DNA of 64,000 bases from Rhynchopus sp. YZ270_cl-10 (GCA_964035575.1 OZ037847.1:620001-684000), one strand, 5' to 3'. Counted from the first letter of the stretch, positions 1 through 13,176 are shown. Made by a program: numbers and translations. Notes: generated by a model from the sequence alone, not told the origin.

Positions 1-349
1 GAAGATCTGGTTTTTGTCCTTTTATTCAAAATAAATAAATAAAAATGAGTGGATGAGAGAGGGGGAAGAGAACGAGGTAAAGAAGACCCAATGGGTGATA
101 ATATGCATGGTTTGTATGGATCTGGCCTCACAATGAACATGGTATATTGCTGTCGTGGATTTTTCCATGTTTCTGTGTGTTACATTTTTTTTTACAAAAA
201 AAACAAAAAAAAAAAAAAAAAAAAAAAAAATTGTCGACACTCGCCTAAATCACCCACCTTAGTGAATAATTAGGGTCTGTACTTAATGTTGACCGAAGCC
301 TTCTTTGTTCTACGGAAGGTATAGACGTTACGTAGCTTGTCTATTTTTG

Positions 350-440
350 TTGTGTCGACAATCGCCTAAGAACCGACTTGGGGCTAATAGGGTCTGCACT
401 CAATGTTGGCCGAAGCCTTTGTACTACAAGAAGGTATAGA
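350..440. repeat. Short repeat family E, best copy
   Basis: Unit: TGTGTCGACAATCGCC, ~25 variable bases, GGTCTGCACTCAATGTTGGC, CGAAGCC, then GAAGGTATAGAC. Other copies: 229-336, 26826-26905, 31480-31565, with partial copies at 12427-12470 and 15894-15930. The spacing between the conserved blocks varies while the blocks themselves are well kept. Confidence 0.8.
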
Positions 441-704
441 CTTTTTTTTTTCTTGCTTTTCTTTTTTTGACAGTTTTATTTAGAGTTCCTGTTCTTTTTC
501 TCCTCCAACAAAGACAGCGTTTGGGAGTCTTTATGCTTCAAAGAAAAAGTTCGGCATCTTCCACTCACAATACAAATACAAGGGGAGGGATGGGTGACTT
601 CGCTTCAGGGGATATTTCTTTGTGATGTTGTTGTTTTTTTTTGTTTGTTTGATTTTTTTTTTTTTTGTATGGGGAAAAGCGCCTGTAAAACGACAGGTTC
701 TGTA

Positions 705-742
<38 letters not shown>

Positions 743-3700
743 GTTGACAAGATGAGCTTAGGCAATCCTCATTAAGGATTGCATAGTCAACTTCGATGGG
801 TATTTTGCCTTTAGGAAGGCCGGGACAAGATGGGACCAAAAAAGAAGGAAAAAAGAAAAAAAGAAGGAAAAAAAAAACGGAAAACTTGGTTGTATTAGTG
901 AAAGATTTCCCGAAGACCTCTTCTTGGAACTAACTGCCTCATAGCTTTTCGTGCATTCGCTTTGACAGGAGAGTGAAGCAGTCTTCCTGGGTGCAGAAGG
1001 CTGCCGTGACAGGAAGGGATTGCGCCAGCATCACCAGTCGTAATATGCGGGGGAGCGACAAAAAAAGACAACGAGAGACAATGTTCTGGGTTTTTTTTTT
1101 TTAAAATTTTTTCCCCCCCGAAGTATCTGACAATTTGACAAGAGAAAAAAAAAATAAAAATAATTCTGTACACAATACCACCTTTCAATGACTAGGGTGC
1201 TTACAGAGGGCACGCCCCATCCTTGAAGAATGGCAGAGGGAGAGAAAGAGAGAGAGAGACTTTTGGAAACTCTGGTCCGACCAGGTTTCGTAATTTAAAA
1301 AAAAAAAAATAAAATAAAAAAACTGGCCCCATCTTTCGATCCATCTTTTTCTTTTAAAATTTTTGGACTAAAAAAGCGACCTTTTTTTTTGCCAAAAAAA
1401 AACCGCTGTCCCTCACCAATTTAGACTGTAAATCAACTGGATATTGTGGTGACTCAAAACAGTGTTGTGCTTTTGCTGTGTGTGTGTGTGTTTTTTAACC
1501 TTCACTGGATACATTGTATCCCTGAAAGACAGGGTAGAGACGAAGACAGTGAAAGGGAGACGTGGATGGTAATGGCACGAGGACGAAAAAATAATTTTTG
1601 AAATAGCTAAACGGTCTCCCTTAGACACACATTTTTGAGGGGAGAAAAAAAAAAGAAAAAGAAAAAAAAACTTATAAGATGACTGCACCTCTCACGTGCA
1701 CACATCTTTTAAAAAAAGGGGGTAATCGATACGCAGCTGTAGATATGCTCTGACAAACAAGCGTTCTCTACGGTTCAGACATTTCGCCTGATCAGTCTTC
1801 CTGATAGGAAGCTGTAAGCGGGGTATGCAATTGTTACTCCCCGAAAAATGTGGATTCAAAACCAGTAAACTAAATGTTTTGATGTAATCACCCAAACGGA
1901 TTCTCCGTGGTTCTTCCGTGGGTTGTCCGTACCCCCTGAATCACACCATGTTTTGATTTTTTTTTTTGTTTTTGTAACTATTTTCCCCACAACACAATGG
2001 ACGAGGAGGAGGGGAGGAGGAAGGCATGGGAGGGGGGGTTCAGAGAGAGAAAACTTTTTTTAAAAGAGAAGTCGTGCAAACGCCTCACCGTTCATCAGCG
2101 GGCGCAGGGTACCCCTCTCTGCGGGTTATCAAACCCCCAGAGAGCACTTCATTGACATGCACAAACAAACGAATGAACCAAAGGGGGTATTTCATTTATT
2201 CGCAACGAGTCGAGGGTTTGCTGGAAACATGGGGAAAAAGGGCTGGGGTGGTCACAAAGTGAACCAGTTTGCTGTTATAAAAGAGTGGGTTTGGAAACTA
2301 AGAAAAATAGAAACTGACTTCGGCTATGACATGGAGAAAGAAATGAAAATAGGACCTTTTTTTTCAGTTAGCTTTGCAAGCTGTTAGATTTATCCTCTCT
2401 CCCTGATATGGGATGTGGGAAAATAATTATTTCATATACTTTCTTTTCTTAAATGAAACGAAAAGAAAGCAAATAGAAAATAAAAAATAAAAAACAAGCT
2501 TGCGCCTTCCGTCGTTGATATTTCCTATTTTGTCAAGAATTTGATTATACTTACTAAACTTTTTCCGTTCGAGAGAGGAGAGGGCTTCAGACGTCGCACA
2601 AAGACGTCGAAGAGGGAAAAAACACTTGTCACAGATGATAACTTTACGTGCATACATACTCTTGGGTGCGGGCACGTGGAAAAAGAAAATAAAATAAAAG
2701 AAAAGAAGAAGAAATTTGAAAGATGGAATACATCTGATCTCGAGCATACACACATCAATAAAAAAGAAAAAGCTTGGATGTGCTTCATAATCAGGATGGT
2801 ATACATCAAGAAAAATGAAGGGAAAAAAAAAAAAAAGAAAATGAAAAAGAAAATTGGCAAAGTCCCCTATGCACGTAAAGAACACAAAACAGCCTACCAC
2901 AGAAGAGAAAATGAAAAAAAAAAAAAGTTGTTAAGATGAACCACCCAATCTTCCATTGCGTTTGGCCACCTTAAATCAGGGTATTTCCTAAATCTTCCAA
3001 AACTAAACTAACATTTTGCCACTTGATTTGTCCTCACTAATCTACTACTGAGTCTTTTTTCGTTGACCGCAGCCATTTTAGGAAGCCATTTAGGCTCTTA
3101 CCCTGGGTGGCGCACATGATAATTGATTGGGGGAGGGGAATGATTCAAAAGGAAAAGGCGTGAGGACAAATTTACCGTTGGCTAATCAAGTTCAGTTTCT
3201 AATAACACTGCGTGTAAGCAAAAAAAAAAAAAAAAAAAATTGAAAATAGCCCCAAAGCACGCTGAGCCAAAAACCCCCCTTTTTTGGGGAGAAAAAGGTG
3301 ATACAAAATACACAGAGTTAGGAAATACCCTGCCTTCAAAAAAAAAAAAAAAACAAAAAAAAAGAACAAAGCCACTTCTGTAGTGTTGATACAGCTGGCT
3401 AGGGGGGGAGACCTTCCGGTCCTGTGTTGAAAAGTGGTTTTAGGAATAAGGCGGGAAAAAAAAGGGGGGGGATTAAGATTGATATGTCGCTTACTGGCAT
3501 ACATCTTAGGACACAACAATGTGACAATCGTGTATTGCACTTCTGTGTCAAAAGAAACCTTAATTTGAGGCGTCAATGTGTCTGGCGTTACGTGGGCGAC
3601 GTAAGAAAAGCGCATGATAGGTGAATTCAATTTGCTATATCAATGATCCTGCCGGTATACGATTTAAACTTTCTGCGTCGAGCAAAAACACGTTGCCAAT

Positions 3701-3981
3701 GACATATTCGTTACGCCTGATTCTATTGTTTGAAAGAAAAAAGAAAAACGAAAAAAGGGGGGGGAAGAAAACACTGTGTGGTTGACACCCCGTACAAAAA
3801 GAAAAACTACACTTCTCGCAGGAAAAAATAAAAATAAGAGGGGAAGCTCCCCCGCGGTCCTTCCTCCCCTGAGAAATTTTAAAAAACAAAAAGATGACAA
3901 AAAAAAAAAAAAATAACCACTTTAAGAGCAAGAAACCAAAAAGAGAAAAAATTAGCAACGTGACGAGTAGAAGGACTTACA

Positions 3982-4080
3982 GTAACACAACAAACATCGG
4001 TGGGGTAAAAACCCTCCAGTTTTTGAAATCCCAAAAAACCGCCTTCGTTTTTACCCTACCAGTGTTTGTTGCGTTACGTG
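3982..4080. repeat. Foldback family G (AACACAACAAACATCGG)
   Basis: Arms GTAACACAACAAACATCGG / AGTGTTTGTTGCGTTAC around a GGGTAAAAAC palindrome. A second copy at 27511-27585 keeps the arms, with CAGTAACACAACAAACATC and GTGTTGTGTTACTG. Confidence 0.8.
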
Positions 4081-5337
4081 CACGCTTTGAATGGTACACC
4101 GGCTCTAACTCGTCTACAATTACATCAGGAGAAAGGAGAATAAGAGAAACAGAAAAGAGAAAAAATGATAACAAAATGTCCTCTGCGTTTTAGCACAAAC
4201 CATCATGGCAGTAAAAAAAGACAGGATCTGTGAAACCCAACACATACTACTTGAAGACCGAGACAGTGCACATTTGAAGAAAGAAAGAAATGACACCGAA
4301 GCTTTTTGTGTTGTTTTTTTTGTGGGGGGAAGGGAAGTTACAGTTTAACGGGGAAGGTGTTGGGTTTGAAAAGATGTGTTTTGGTCCAAGCATGTCCCTA
4401 AAATGATTGTGATCGGTATGTTTGATGACATCCTTGCGCACCTCGGAGGGGACTTTGAAAATGTTTTTTTGTATGTTTTGAAAGTGCTTTGTGCTTTGTG
4501 CTCTGTTTAATTTTGCTTGATACATCTCGGAGGGGACATTTGCGACGCTTGCGGGCAAGATGACGGAGGCTGCGAGCTTCTGTGTAGCGGGTTTGCACAA
4601 AAAGTGCTCAAAAAAAGAAAAATTTCGCCTTCGGCGGGTAATTTTTGGGGGTGTTAAACCCGAATATTGGTGCGAACTAATGACGCAATTGAATAAAATT
4701 GTCAGTGTATCGTTGTTCACGAACTTTAGGGCATGCTTGGTTTACTCCAATAAACAGGGGTTCCACCCCAGGGGTCGAAAATAAATTGCTTTTTTTTGAA
4801 AATTGGATGAAAAATAAAAATTGTTCGCTTACACGCTTCGACCACTGGCAAAGAACTTCCTTACTGGAGCCCTCAGGTGCTCAGAAAATGTTCATAAAAA
4901 AATAAAAAATGAAGAACACGCTCGGGACGCCTGCACTAATACAACCAAGTTTAAAAAAAAATGTTCAAGATGAATGTGCGGTACATCTTTAAAGAGAAAA
5001 AGGAAAATGTCACCTACCCCCCAGAGAAGGGTCCACTATATATAAATATATACTGGAACATGCTCTCGTGTTTTACATAAATATAATATATTGGGGTAGG
5101 CGTTAACGTTGCAGCTGTGCAAAAAACAGTCTCCACCAGTTGTGGTACTGAAAATAAAAAAAGAAGGAAAAAAAAAACACACAATATGGGCCATGTTTCG
5201 CTCTGAGGAACTACCCACGCTGTGCTTTCAAACACACTTTAAAAAGGGGAAGATGCTTACAGACGGCACACCTCATCCATAAAGAGTGTGGCAGAGATAG
5301 ATATGAAACATCCTGGTCTGACAAGAGCTTGTTTATT

Positions 5338-5988
5338 CAGGCCTTTTGCTAACCATCATGCCATCATGCCACGTTTTTGGGCGTTTTTTATTTTTTTTTC
5401 CATCATGCCACCATCATGCCACGGGGGGTGGTTGGGCAGGGCTTTCGCTCTGCATCACCTGGGGATTTCCCCAGATGGCATGATGGCACCTTAAAATTTT
5501 TCTGCTCGCTGCGCTCGCAGAGGTTACCTCAAAAAAAAATTCCCGCTCGCTTCGCTCGCGCTGTACGCTATTTTCTTCCTGCCTACGGTGCCATTTTACA
5601 ATGTCTAAGGGGATTCCCTTGCATTTTGCAGCCAGAAATGAAACTTGACCCAAGCTGCAAAAATTTGACCATTGTTATTTCAAAGTGACCCAACCGTTGC
5701 AACAGCCCCTGCTTCTGGAAGACGTATTGATTTTGTACTGTTAGTGTACGTAAGGCGCAAGACCAAGCACCGTTAATAAAGGATTAGATTCCGTTTTTTT
5801 TTTGTTATCTCGCAAAGCTGACCCTTCGCCTCTCCACCCTGTGGCTGGCAGGGAGGCGCGCGCGAAGCGCGCGACGACCGCTTTCACCAGGTGGGAAAGC
5901 TCGGAATGTACTTTTTTTTCCAGGAAATTATTTTTTTTTGACCATCATGCCATTCAGGGGGAAAATCCCAAAGTTAGCAAAAGGCCTG
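5338..5988. mobile_element. Mutator-like non-autonomous element
   Basis: A 651-bp element with inverted ends CAGGCCTTTTGCTAAC / GTTAGCAAAAGGCCTG and a perfect 9-bp duplication TTGTTTATT (5329-5337 and 5989-5997), the size typical of Mutator-like elements. The interior has repeated CATCATGCCA words and GC hairpins such as GCTCGCTTCGCTCGC. No transposase frame. A segment near 5598-5670 has a diverged relative at 15638-15720. Confidence 0.85.
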
Positions 5989-5997
5989 TTGTTTATT

Positions 5998-7473
5998 ACT
6001 TCCCTCAGTATACATGATTTCCGAGTTGGAAGGTGGCATTAACACCACCGTACAAAAGAGGGGAGAGAGAGAGAGAGAGAGAGAAATAAAAAATGAAATA
6101 AAAAAAAATTCCTTGAAATTCAGCTCCAATGTGTGATGACTCCAGAGTGTCATCCACGCGAACCAAAAAAGAAGGGGGAAAATATAAAAATAAACGAGTA
6201 AAGAAAACGTGTGGGAAGAGAGAGATAAAAGACTGTTGAGGGTAAGAAAGAAAGCGCAAACGGCCGGAGGCTCACGTTAACGAATTCATGGAGAAAAGAG
6301 GGCGTCAATCTGTCGTTCATCAGAAGCATTCGAGAACGACAGATCTTGTTTCTGCAAATTCGAGTGGTTGTTGCGAAACGATTTTCCTAAGGTTCTCGTT
6401 TTTTTGCCGTTTTTTCCTTTTTTTTTTTTTGAATTTTGATTGAAAAAAAAAAAAAAAACCTTTGTGAACCCACGCCGGCCTTTTTCGTGCCGCGTCCGAA
6501 TAAATATCTTTGTTTGTAAAAAGACTACAGCAGCCTTCAAAGAAAAATAGAAAAAAAAAACTTGAAAGAGTTGAATGGACATCACGGGAACACAAACGCA
6601 TGGTACATACAAATTACTGCTAAAGAGACAGTCATGTTATGGGGAAGGAGGCAAAGAAGAAGGGGATGTGGGTGCAGAGGAGAAATGGACCCCCTTTTTT
6701 TCTTTTTTTGAAACTGGAAATTTTGGGTTTGAAACGGGTGTTCCTTCAAGCCAACGTTTTCACTTTCAAAAAGGGTCTGATTTTTTTTTGGGGATTTTGG
6801 GAAAATGCGCACAAAAGAGAAAAGTGCACACACCTCACCGAACACCGGCGGACGCAACTGGTGGGGAAAAGCTGATGATAATGAGCATCTTGCTCGCTCA
6901 TCACATGAACAATAACAAAAAAAAAACAAAACAACAACAAGCACAGTGCAGTACACGGTACCCATACTATCACGTTTTTTTAAAAGAAACCAAGCAAAAC
7001 AACTTACCCCTACGGTCTTTTGATCCTTGGGCACTTTACACCTGCTTAGGTAAAGTTCTCTGCTGGTTCACAAAGGTGGAGCCTTTTCTCTCAAAAGAGT
7101 GTTTCAACATATGCATTCAAATTGATAGCATAGGAGGAGGGATCAACAATGTTCCCATCTTTCTTATGTAAAGAGAAAACTAAAAGACACAAAAAAAAAA
7201 TGTTGGAGTAGTGTAGTTGCCTCGGTTGTGTTGCCACAGTTGTGCAATCTCCACTGTTATTTTTTTTACAGGGTATTTTTCGCGTACCCTCGTCCCTCTA
7301 AAAAAAAAAAAGGGCATGGATAAAAATGTTGGAATAGTGTCGCCACATTTTAACACCATTTCCCTTAAAGTAATTTTTTTTAGAGCAACAGAATAGGATG
7401 ACAATGTACTGTGTTCGACAGGACAGTGTACTTTATAGCACCTCATTTCATGAGGTGGCAAAGAGAACAGAAC
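5998..7473. other. Gene-free repeat region
   Basis: A GA microsatellite (6063-6083), homopolymers, a partial family C copy near 6825 and a family D relative at 7200-7260. No protein or RNA gene is supported. Confidence 0.65.
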
Positions 7474-8106
7474 TAAATACCGTATTCGGAAAAATGTTGC
7501 AACGTAAAAATGTTGGAACGTAAAAATGTTGTAACGGAATAATGTTGTAACGCTGCGGATCGCGGGAAGTTGTAACTTTATTCCGTTACAACATTTTTAT
7601 GACTGGGGTGAACTTTGTCTTAGGGATTTTTTTTGGAACAGTCGGCATAATCCCCAACCTCACACACCACACCCCAATTTCAAGCCGATAATTCGTGTTT
7701 CAGGTTTTTCGACGTCCTCCCCCACCCCTCACCCAAATAAAAAATGAAACAAATGGGATTAGCCCAATTCTGCAAGCGCCGCAATCCCCACGAGCCTGTT
7801 TCGGAAGGAGGAGATGCCCCCAACCTGGCGTTCCTTGCTGGTAGCGCCGCAAGCGCAGTGGGGCTAGACGACAGCACATCTCGTGCTGTCGCAAATGAGG
7901 TCAGCGCTGCAAGCAGCACGCGAGCGGGAAAGGATAGTAAACGTACCCCCTTGCCCTGTCCAGTTTGATGTGGAACAAAAAAAGTCGAGCCTACGGCTAA
8001 GTTGAACAACACCAAAAAAAAAAAAAAAAAAAAAACATCATCCATGGCTGTGTAACTTAGGTGACCTAAGTTTTTAAAAAAAAAAAAACTTAAGTCACCT
8101 AAGTTA

Positions 8107-11061
8107 CACGGATGCTGCCAGATCTGGCCAGATCTCCAGATCTGGGCCGCCCAGATCTGGCCAGATCTGGGAAAATTTTTTTTTTTTTTGAAAAAAAATT
8201 TTTTCCCAGACGTCCCAGATCTGGCCAGATCTGGCCAGATCTGGCCACATCTGGGAGATCTGGGACGTCTGGGAAAATTTTTTTTTCCAGGTACCCCCAA
8301 TGACATAACGAAGTATCGCTTGAAGTACCGTTCAATATACGTTGCTCGTGTGTGCAAGTTACGAAGTAGGACACACAAGGTATATCAAACGATAAATCAA
8401 TCAGATAAACGTGACATCATCGGAAAATTGTTGGCACCGCCGCCCTGTCTTCGTATTTATTACGTCGACAGGCCAAACAGCGTTGGGCTCAGAAGAAGCA
8501 GTGCAAAACACTGGGGATCAACATGAGAACCAACTCCCAACAACACAGGCTACCGAAGTAGCAGGTGGGGTGTTGCGGGTGTTTGGGGTGAAAGAAAATC
8601 GATTTTGGTAAGTTACAGCAGAAAATTCTTAAGTTTGCACAATTGAGAAGGGTGTTACCACTGCCTAATATTATTCGTACATGTGAACCGGTAAGGTCGA
8701 GAAGGGTGGACACGGCATACAAGTACAAGTACAAGTAAGACGTACCTTCTACAAAGGCTGAATTCGCAATTCTTAAGGGATTGAATTCAGCCCCCACGTG
8801 GTGTTTTTGAGAAAATCATTCCATGGTATACAACTATGGTTCCCGAAGAATGATTCGCCCCTCCTCGTTCATGCAAACTTAAGAAAATTCTGAAGTAACT
8901 ACAACCTGGCGTGCGGGTACAGATGCATTGCTTTGTTCTTTCCTCAAAGTCATGTGTGATCTCTCGGGTCTGTACTAAAGTCAGTGTTTAGATAAGCATC
9001 CACTTGACTCGTTCTAACAACCGTTGAAATCTAGAACAAAACAATACACTGCCCCTTCTCACACCAAGCCGCCATGCTTCAAGAGCATGCCCTGGGCAAA
9101 AATTACTGTGACAAAAATTAGTTTTCTGGGGGAACGCAATATTTTCTTGTGCCTCGTCCTCCGCAAGCAGAGGACAGACTTTCCGGATCCCGAAGTCGAA
9201 TTTCTTGCACTAGCTACGCTCCCTGGGTTAAATGGCTATAGCAGTGACTGACTAAGAGTTTCATAATAATTAGGGTGGTCTATGGGGTGGGTTAATGGAA
9301 AAGTTGGTATATAAACCCGACTTTTACGATCGCCACCTGGTTTTGAAATAATTGCACCAGCTCTTCCGTCGGCACTGCTTCGCTGTTATGATGAAGGGTC
9401 GTCGGTTCGGGTACCTGTTAAGAGAAATTGAATGTAAAAGTAGAGACTACAACAAAAAAACAAACAAACAAACAAGAAGCCGCCCCGTACCCCTTAAACG
9501 TAAAAGTGACATTTTTGTTGACAAAAAAAAAAAAATAGCTAAAAAATAGCGAACATGTCGAAAAGGGAGAAAATCGGGGGGTTAAAAACATACCTTGCAC
9601 TCGGCCCACTCTCCAGGTACAAAGAACATCACTGCACGACAAACCCACTACTACGATAGAAAATAACTATTTTTTACCGAACAGAAAGGTCGTTTTATTG
9701 ATGAGTGTTTTCTGAGTGCACACTCAGTGGGGACAAAATGCAACACTTACCGAAAAAATTCTCCAATCGGACAAAAACCTTTCTAAACACCCAAAAAAAA
9801 ACACCTCAGTCCACATCCGCTGGGGTCGCGAGATGGAAATATATGGTTTTACAGCTTTTGGGGGGTCTAGCGTGGGTCCCAGATGCATTTTGCAACGGGT
9901 CTGTGTGTGTGCCTCAACCGCTTCACAGTACCCTTTTTTGTAACTGAAAACGACGCATCCTGTACCTAAGTGCACTGAAGCCTTGCTTGCGTCCTCCTTC
10001 GTGGTTTTGGGCGTTCGCATGCGAGAATCATTATCGCATTCTCACATGTAATTCTCGCATCACGGAGAGGATTTTAGCGTTACGTGACCACAAAAAAAGT
10101 GCACAAAATTAGTTTGGTCAAAATCACCTTGCACTTGTGAAGGAATTGCTGAGGAAATCTGAAATATGCGTGTTTTGGTACACAAAAGTGCGTTTTGGGT
10201 GGTTCTGAAGGGTCAAAACACCAAAAAAAAACGTTTTTTTGCATTTTTGGTCACCCAAGGACCCACTATTTTGGTTGATATTTTTTTTTTTCCCTTTGCG
10301 AAAAAATACCCAAAAATCACGGCTATAAAAACGCTAAGGAAAAATCGATTTTCATTTTTTGGGCAGAGAAGTGCGTTTTAGGCGCCCACAGATGGTCAAA
10401 ACATCAAAATTTTTGTGTTTTTGGCATCTTTGGACACCCAAGGACCCACTATCAGGGGTGAATTTTTTTTGCCAGAAATCGAAGAAAAAAAAATTATGAA
10501 GGAAATTGCTAAGAAAAAGTCGAAATTGTGGGCCCCTGTACTGCATATGGCGGTACCAGATCGTCAAAACACCCGACTCTTGCGTTTTTTTGCACTTTTT
10601 GGTACACAAAAACCCTGCTCAGGGGTCAAAATTTTCCCGGAAAAAAAAAATTTTTTTTTTCGAGATTTTTCAAAAATCGACTTGTCTTTGGTAAAAACCA
10701 TGAAATTTCGGGTTCGCAAAACCACGTTTTAGACCCCCACAGATGCTCAAAAGTGCCAAATTTTGCTTTAAATGGCCTCAAATCGTCGAAATTAGCCCTT
10801 TTTAGGGGCGAAAAAAAAAATTCGAGAGTCCCTTTCCCTGGGAGACAATAGCCAGAAATCTGAGGGAAAAAAAAAACTGGCCAGATTTCCAGATCTGGCC
10901 AGATCTGGGGAGTTTTTTTTTTTTTTTGAAAAAAAAAATTTCCCAGATTCCCAGATCTGGCCAGATCTGGCCAGATCTGGAAACAAGATCTCCACATCTG
11001 GAAAACGAGCCAGATCTGGGAAATTGGCCCCCAAATCTGGCCAGATCTGGCAGCATCCGTG
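8107..11061. mobile_element. Innermost DNA transposon of the nest, copy 1 (non-autonomous)
   Basis: A 2955-bp element begins CACGGATGCTGCCAGATC and ends with its inverse GCAGCATCCGTG. It is flanked by the exact 6-bp duplication AAGTTA (8101-8106 and 11062-11067). Both ends carry ~180 bp of repeated CCAGATCTGG decamers around a T/A hairpin. The interior has no long reading frame; it contains AT-rich repeats of phrases such as TTTTGGTACACAAAAGTGCG. No transposase is visible, so it is probably moved in trans. Known superfamilies with 6-bp duplications are few (IS3EU, Dada), and I cannot assign one. A near-identical copy lies at 59351-62307, which fixes the ends. Confidence 0.9.
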
Positions 11062-11224
11062 AAGTTACCTTAGGTCATCGTTTTTTTTTTTTTTTTTTTT
11101 TTTTGCTTGGGTGGTGAAGCTGCAGGTGGTCTGAAGAGTGATGTGACCGTATTCTCTAGGTATAACAGTTACTCAAAAAATGCATTGACGAAGGAATTTT
11201 GCACTTTGACCACCATAGATTACA

Positions 11225-11315
11225 TACTGTGTACTGTGTACTGTGTACTGTGTACTGTGTACTGTGTACTGTGTACTGTGTACTGTGTACTGTGTACTGT
11301 GTACTGTGTACTGTG
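11225..11315. repeat. Heptamer tandem array (TACTGTG)13
   Basis: Thirteen uninterrupted TACTGTG units. The homologous place in the element at 16832-17319 (around 17015-17045) holds only a short degenerate version, so the array expanded after the two diverged. Confidence 0.97.
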
Positions 11316-11908
11316 CGGAAATTGACCAAAAACAAGAACTTGTCCATTTCGGCAAATTGACCCCACCACTGGCCGGACGGATTCCGGAAATGCAAATGCC
11401 GGCGTTTAAAAGCTTCACCAGGCATCCGCCCCCTTCAGTGATGTTCATCGCCCAAGCAAAAAAAAAAAAAAAAAACGGTAACTTAAGTTAACTTAAGTGA
11501 CTTAAGTTGGTAACTTAAGCTGTTTTTTAAAAATAAAAACTTAAGTTACGTTTTTTTTCTAAAAAAACTTAAGTTTTTTTTTCGAAAACCTAAGTTTTTT
11601 AATTTAAGTTTTTTTTTTTAGTAGCTTAAGTCGCCTAAATTTTCCGGAGGATTTCGGAGAAAACTTAAGTTTTTTTTTTAACTTAAGTTACACAGCCATG
11701 ATCATCCCCCCGCCCCCCGCCCTTTTTTCACCACCGTCAGAGGCACAAGATTTTTCTTTTCAAAAACCACCCCCGCACCAGCAAAAATCCCTAAGACAAA
11801 AATAAACCCCAAAAAAATGTTGTAACGGAATAATGTTGTAACGCTGGGCCATTTTTTCCAGCGTTACAACATTATTCCGTTGCAACATTTTTCCGACTAC
11901 GGTAAATA

Positions 11909-13172
11909 AAAAGAGGCAAAAAACCGCGTTCCCCCCTTCCCGTGTTACCTACGATGTAGGTGTGACGCTAACTACCAAAAAAAAATTTTTTTTTTTTGAC
12001 TGCCGCATCACAGGAACTGTTATTTGCCCTTTAATTTTTTTTTTGTTTGTTCTTCTTTTTTTGATAATCTGTTTGGTTTAGTTTTTTTTTTTTTTTCCCT
12101 CTCGTTTTGTTGCGCTCTTTTTGTTGAGTGACTTTTGTTTTGATACAGTTTCTCGGGGTTTTCTCACAAAGGAATATATCTGTTGTATTGTAAAGTGCAT
12201 TATTTTTTGGGTAAAAAAAATCAAATATGTAAAAATATTGAAAGATTGAATGCTTTACGTGCATACAGGTCTTGAAATAAGTAAAAAATGAATAATAGGG
12301 CAACTTGGGAGGAGGGGAGGTTGAGGGAAGAATGAGAATTGGGAATTCTGACTTAAGATTCCGTATCCCGTTGGGAGTGATGTATATTTTTGATTTTTAT
12401 TTTTATTTTTTTTGTTTTGTTTTGTTGTGTCGACAAAAATCGCCTCAGTATCCATGATGGGTAATTCAGCGGGAGGGGTTGCCTATATGTTTGTGCGCGG
12501 GGAACGGGAGCAAGCTGTTTGCGACAAAAGAAAAAAGAAAAGAAAGAGATAAAGTAAGATGAACCTACGCCTCGCAGCGATAGCCACCTTTAAAAAAAAA
12601 AAAAAAGAATACTTGAAAGATGAATGTGCCTCTCGTGCACACACATCTTTAAAAGAGTGGGATGGGGAGGGGGAAGGGGTCTTGGTAACTCGCGAGAGCC
12701 AAAGGTATGTTACGATTGCTGTTGTTTGCACGCTGAAACCAAAGAAAAGAAAAAGAAAAAGAAAAGAGAGAGAGAAAAAAAAAAAAAAACTCAGCGGGTG
12801 GTGATTCTTATTCGAGCAGTAATAATCCTTCTTCTTCTCATGACAACTTCGTTGGAACAACCCAGTTGCCCACCTGCTAGCTTTTGCTTGAAAACGAAAG
12901 AAAAATGTCAAAACTTAAAAAGTGCTGATACGGTGACAAAACCACAGACGCAGAAGAACCCCTTTTTTGGTGAAGTGAGACCACTTTGGTGGCGGCCTCA
13001 CTCGAGGGGAACTGTATGCTAAAGACTTCGTGGCCCATCATAATATCGAACTCTGACTCAGGCATTACTACAAAAATAAAATAAAATCGTGTACAGCTCA
13101 CTCTGGGAAAATGACAGCGGACGTAAAAAAGGGTTGTAAAATATGCATCAACTATGGAGAAAAAAAATATTT
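11909..13172. other. Gene-free repeat region
   Basis: Family E fragment (12427-12470), adjacent family B and A hairpins (12556-12650) and A-rich runs. Nothing coding is supported. Confidence 0.65.
12616..12650. repeat. Short hairpin family A, best copy
   Basis: Consensus is AAAGATGAATGTGCC, loop TCTCGT, then GCACACACATCTTT: a 30-35 bp hairpin with compensating changes in other copies. Other copies begin near 1677, 2717, 4966, 12240, 15153, 17833, 19445, 30684, 32156, 35564, 35763, 37366, 37531, 49853 and 57387. Many are followed by TTAAAA. Copies lie in intergenic DNA in one common orientation. No flanking duplication is consistent. Confidence 0.85.
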
Positions 13173-13176
13173 TTAA

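Larger units (their letters stand above)
1..5328. other. Gene-free AT-rich repeat region
   Basis: No coding region is supported. It holds two family E copies (229-440), a family C copy (2080-2160), family A copies, foldback G (3982-4080) and long A or T runs. A GGATGCTTACAGA...GGCACACCTCATCC...GGCAGAG hairpin occurs at 1197-1235 and 5248-5300, and again at 18366-18413. Confidence 0.7.
8043..11700. mobile_element. Middle element of the nest (CTTAAGT-rich foldback)
   Basis: Ends read CATGGCTGTGTAACTTA and the inverse TAAGTTACACAGCCATG, with the exact 6-bp duplication ATCATC on both sides (8037-8042 and 11701-11706). Without the inner element it is about 700 bp. It contains many CTTAAGT palindromes, a 13-unit TACTGTG array and a segment related to the element at 16832-17319. 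The inner transposon interrupts it at an AAGTTA site close to its left end. Confidence 0.8.
7480..11902. mobile_element. Outer element of the nest
   Basis: Ends read CCGTATTCGGAAAAATGTTG and the inverse of CCGTAGTCGGAAAAATGTTG, flanked by TAAATA on both sides (7474-7479 and 11903-11908). Each end carries a foldback built from repeats of AATGTTGTAACGGAATA. Its own unique sequence is about 750 bp once the two inner elements are removed. No coding capacity is apparent. Because TAAATA ends in TA, a TA-targeting family cannot be excluded, but the full 6-bp match parallels the inner two elements. Confidence 0.75.

Noticed and set aside
8489-8797. 102-residue frame conserved in both transposon copies (also 59712-60020)
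   Set aside because: Conservation follows from recent duplication of the whole element. The peptide has no domain and the neighbouring frames are equally conserved.
9024-9251. 75-residue plus-strand frame in the transposon
   Set aside because: The equivalent frame in copy 2 (60248) changes reading after a small insertion, so it is not maintained.
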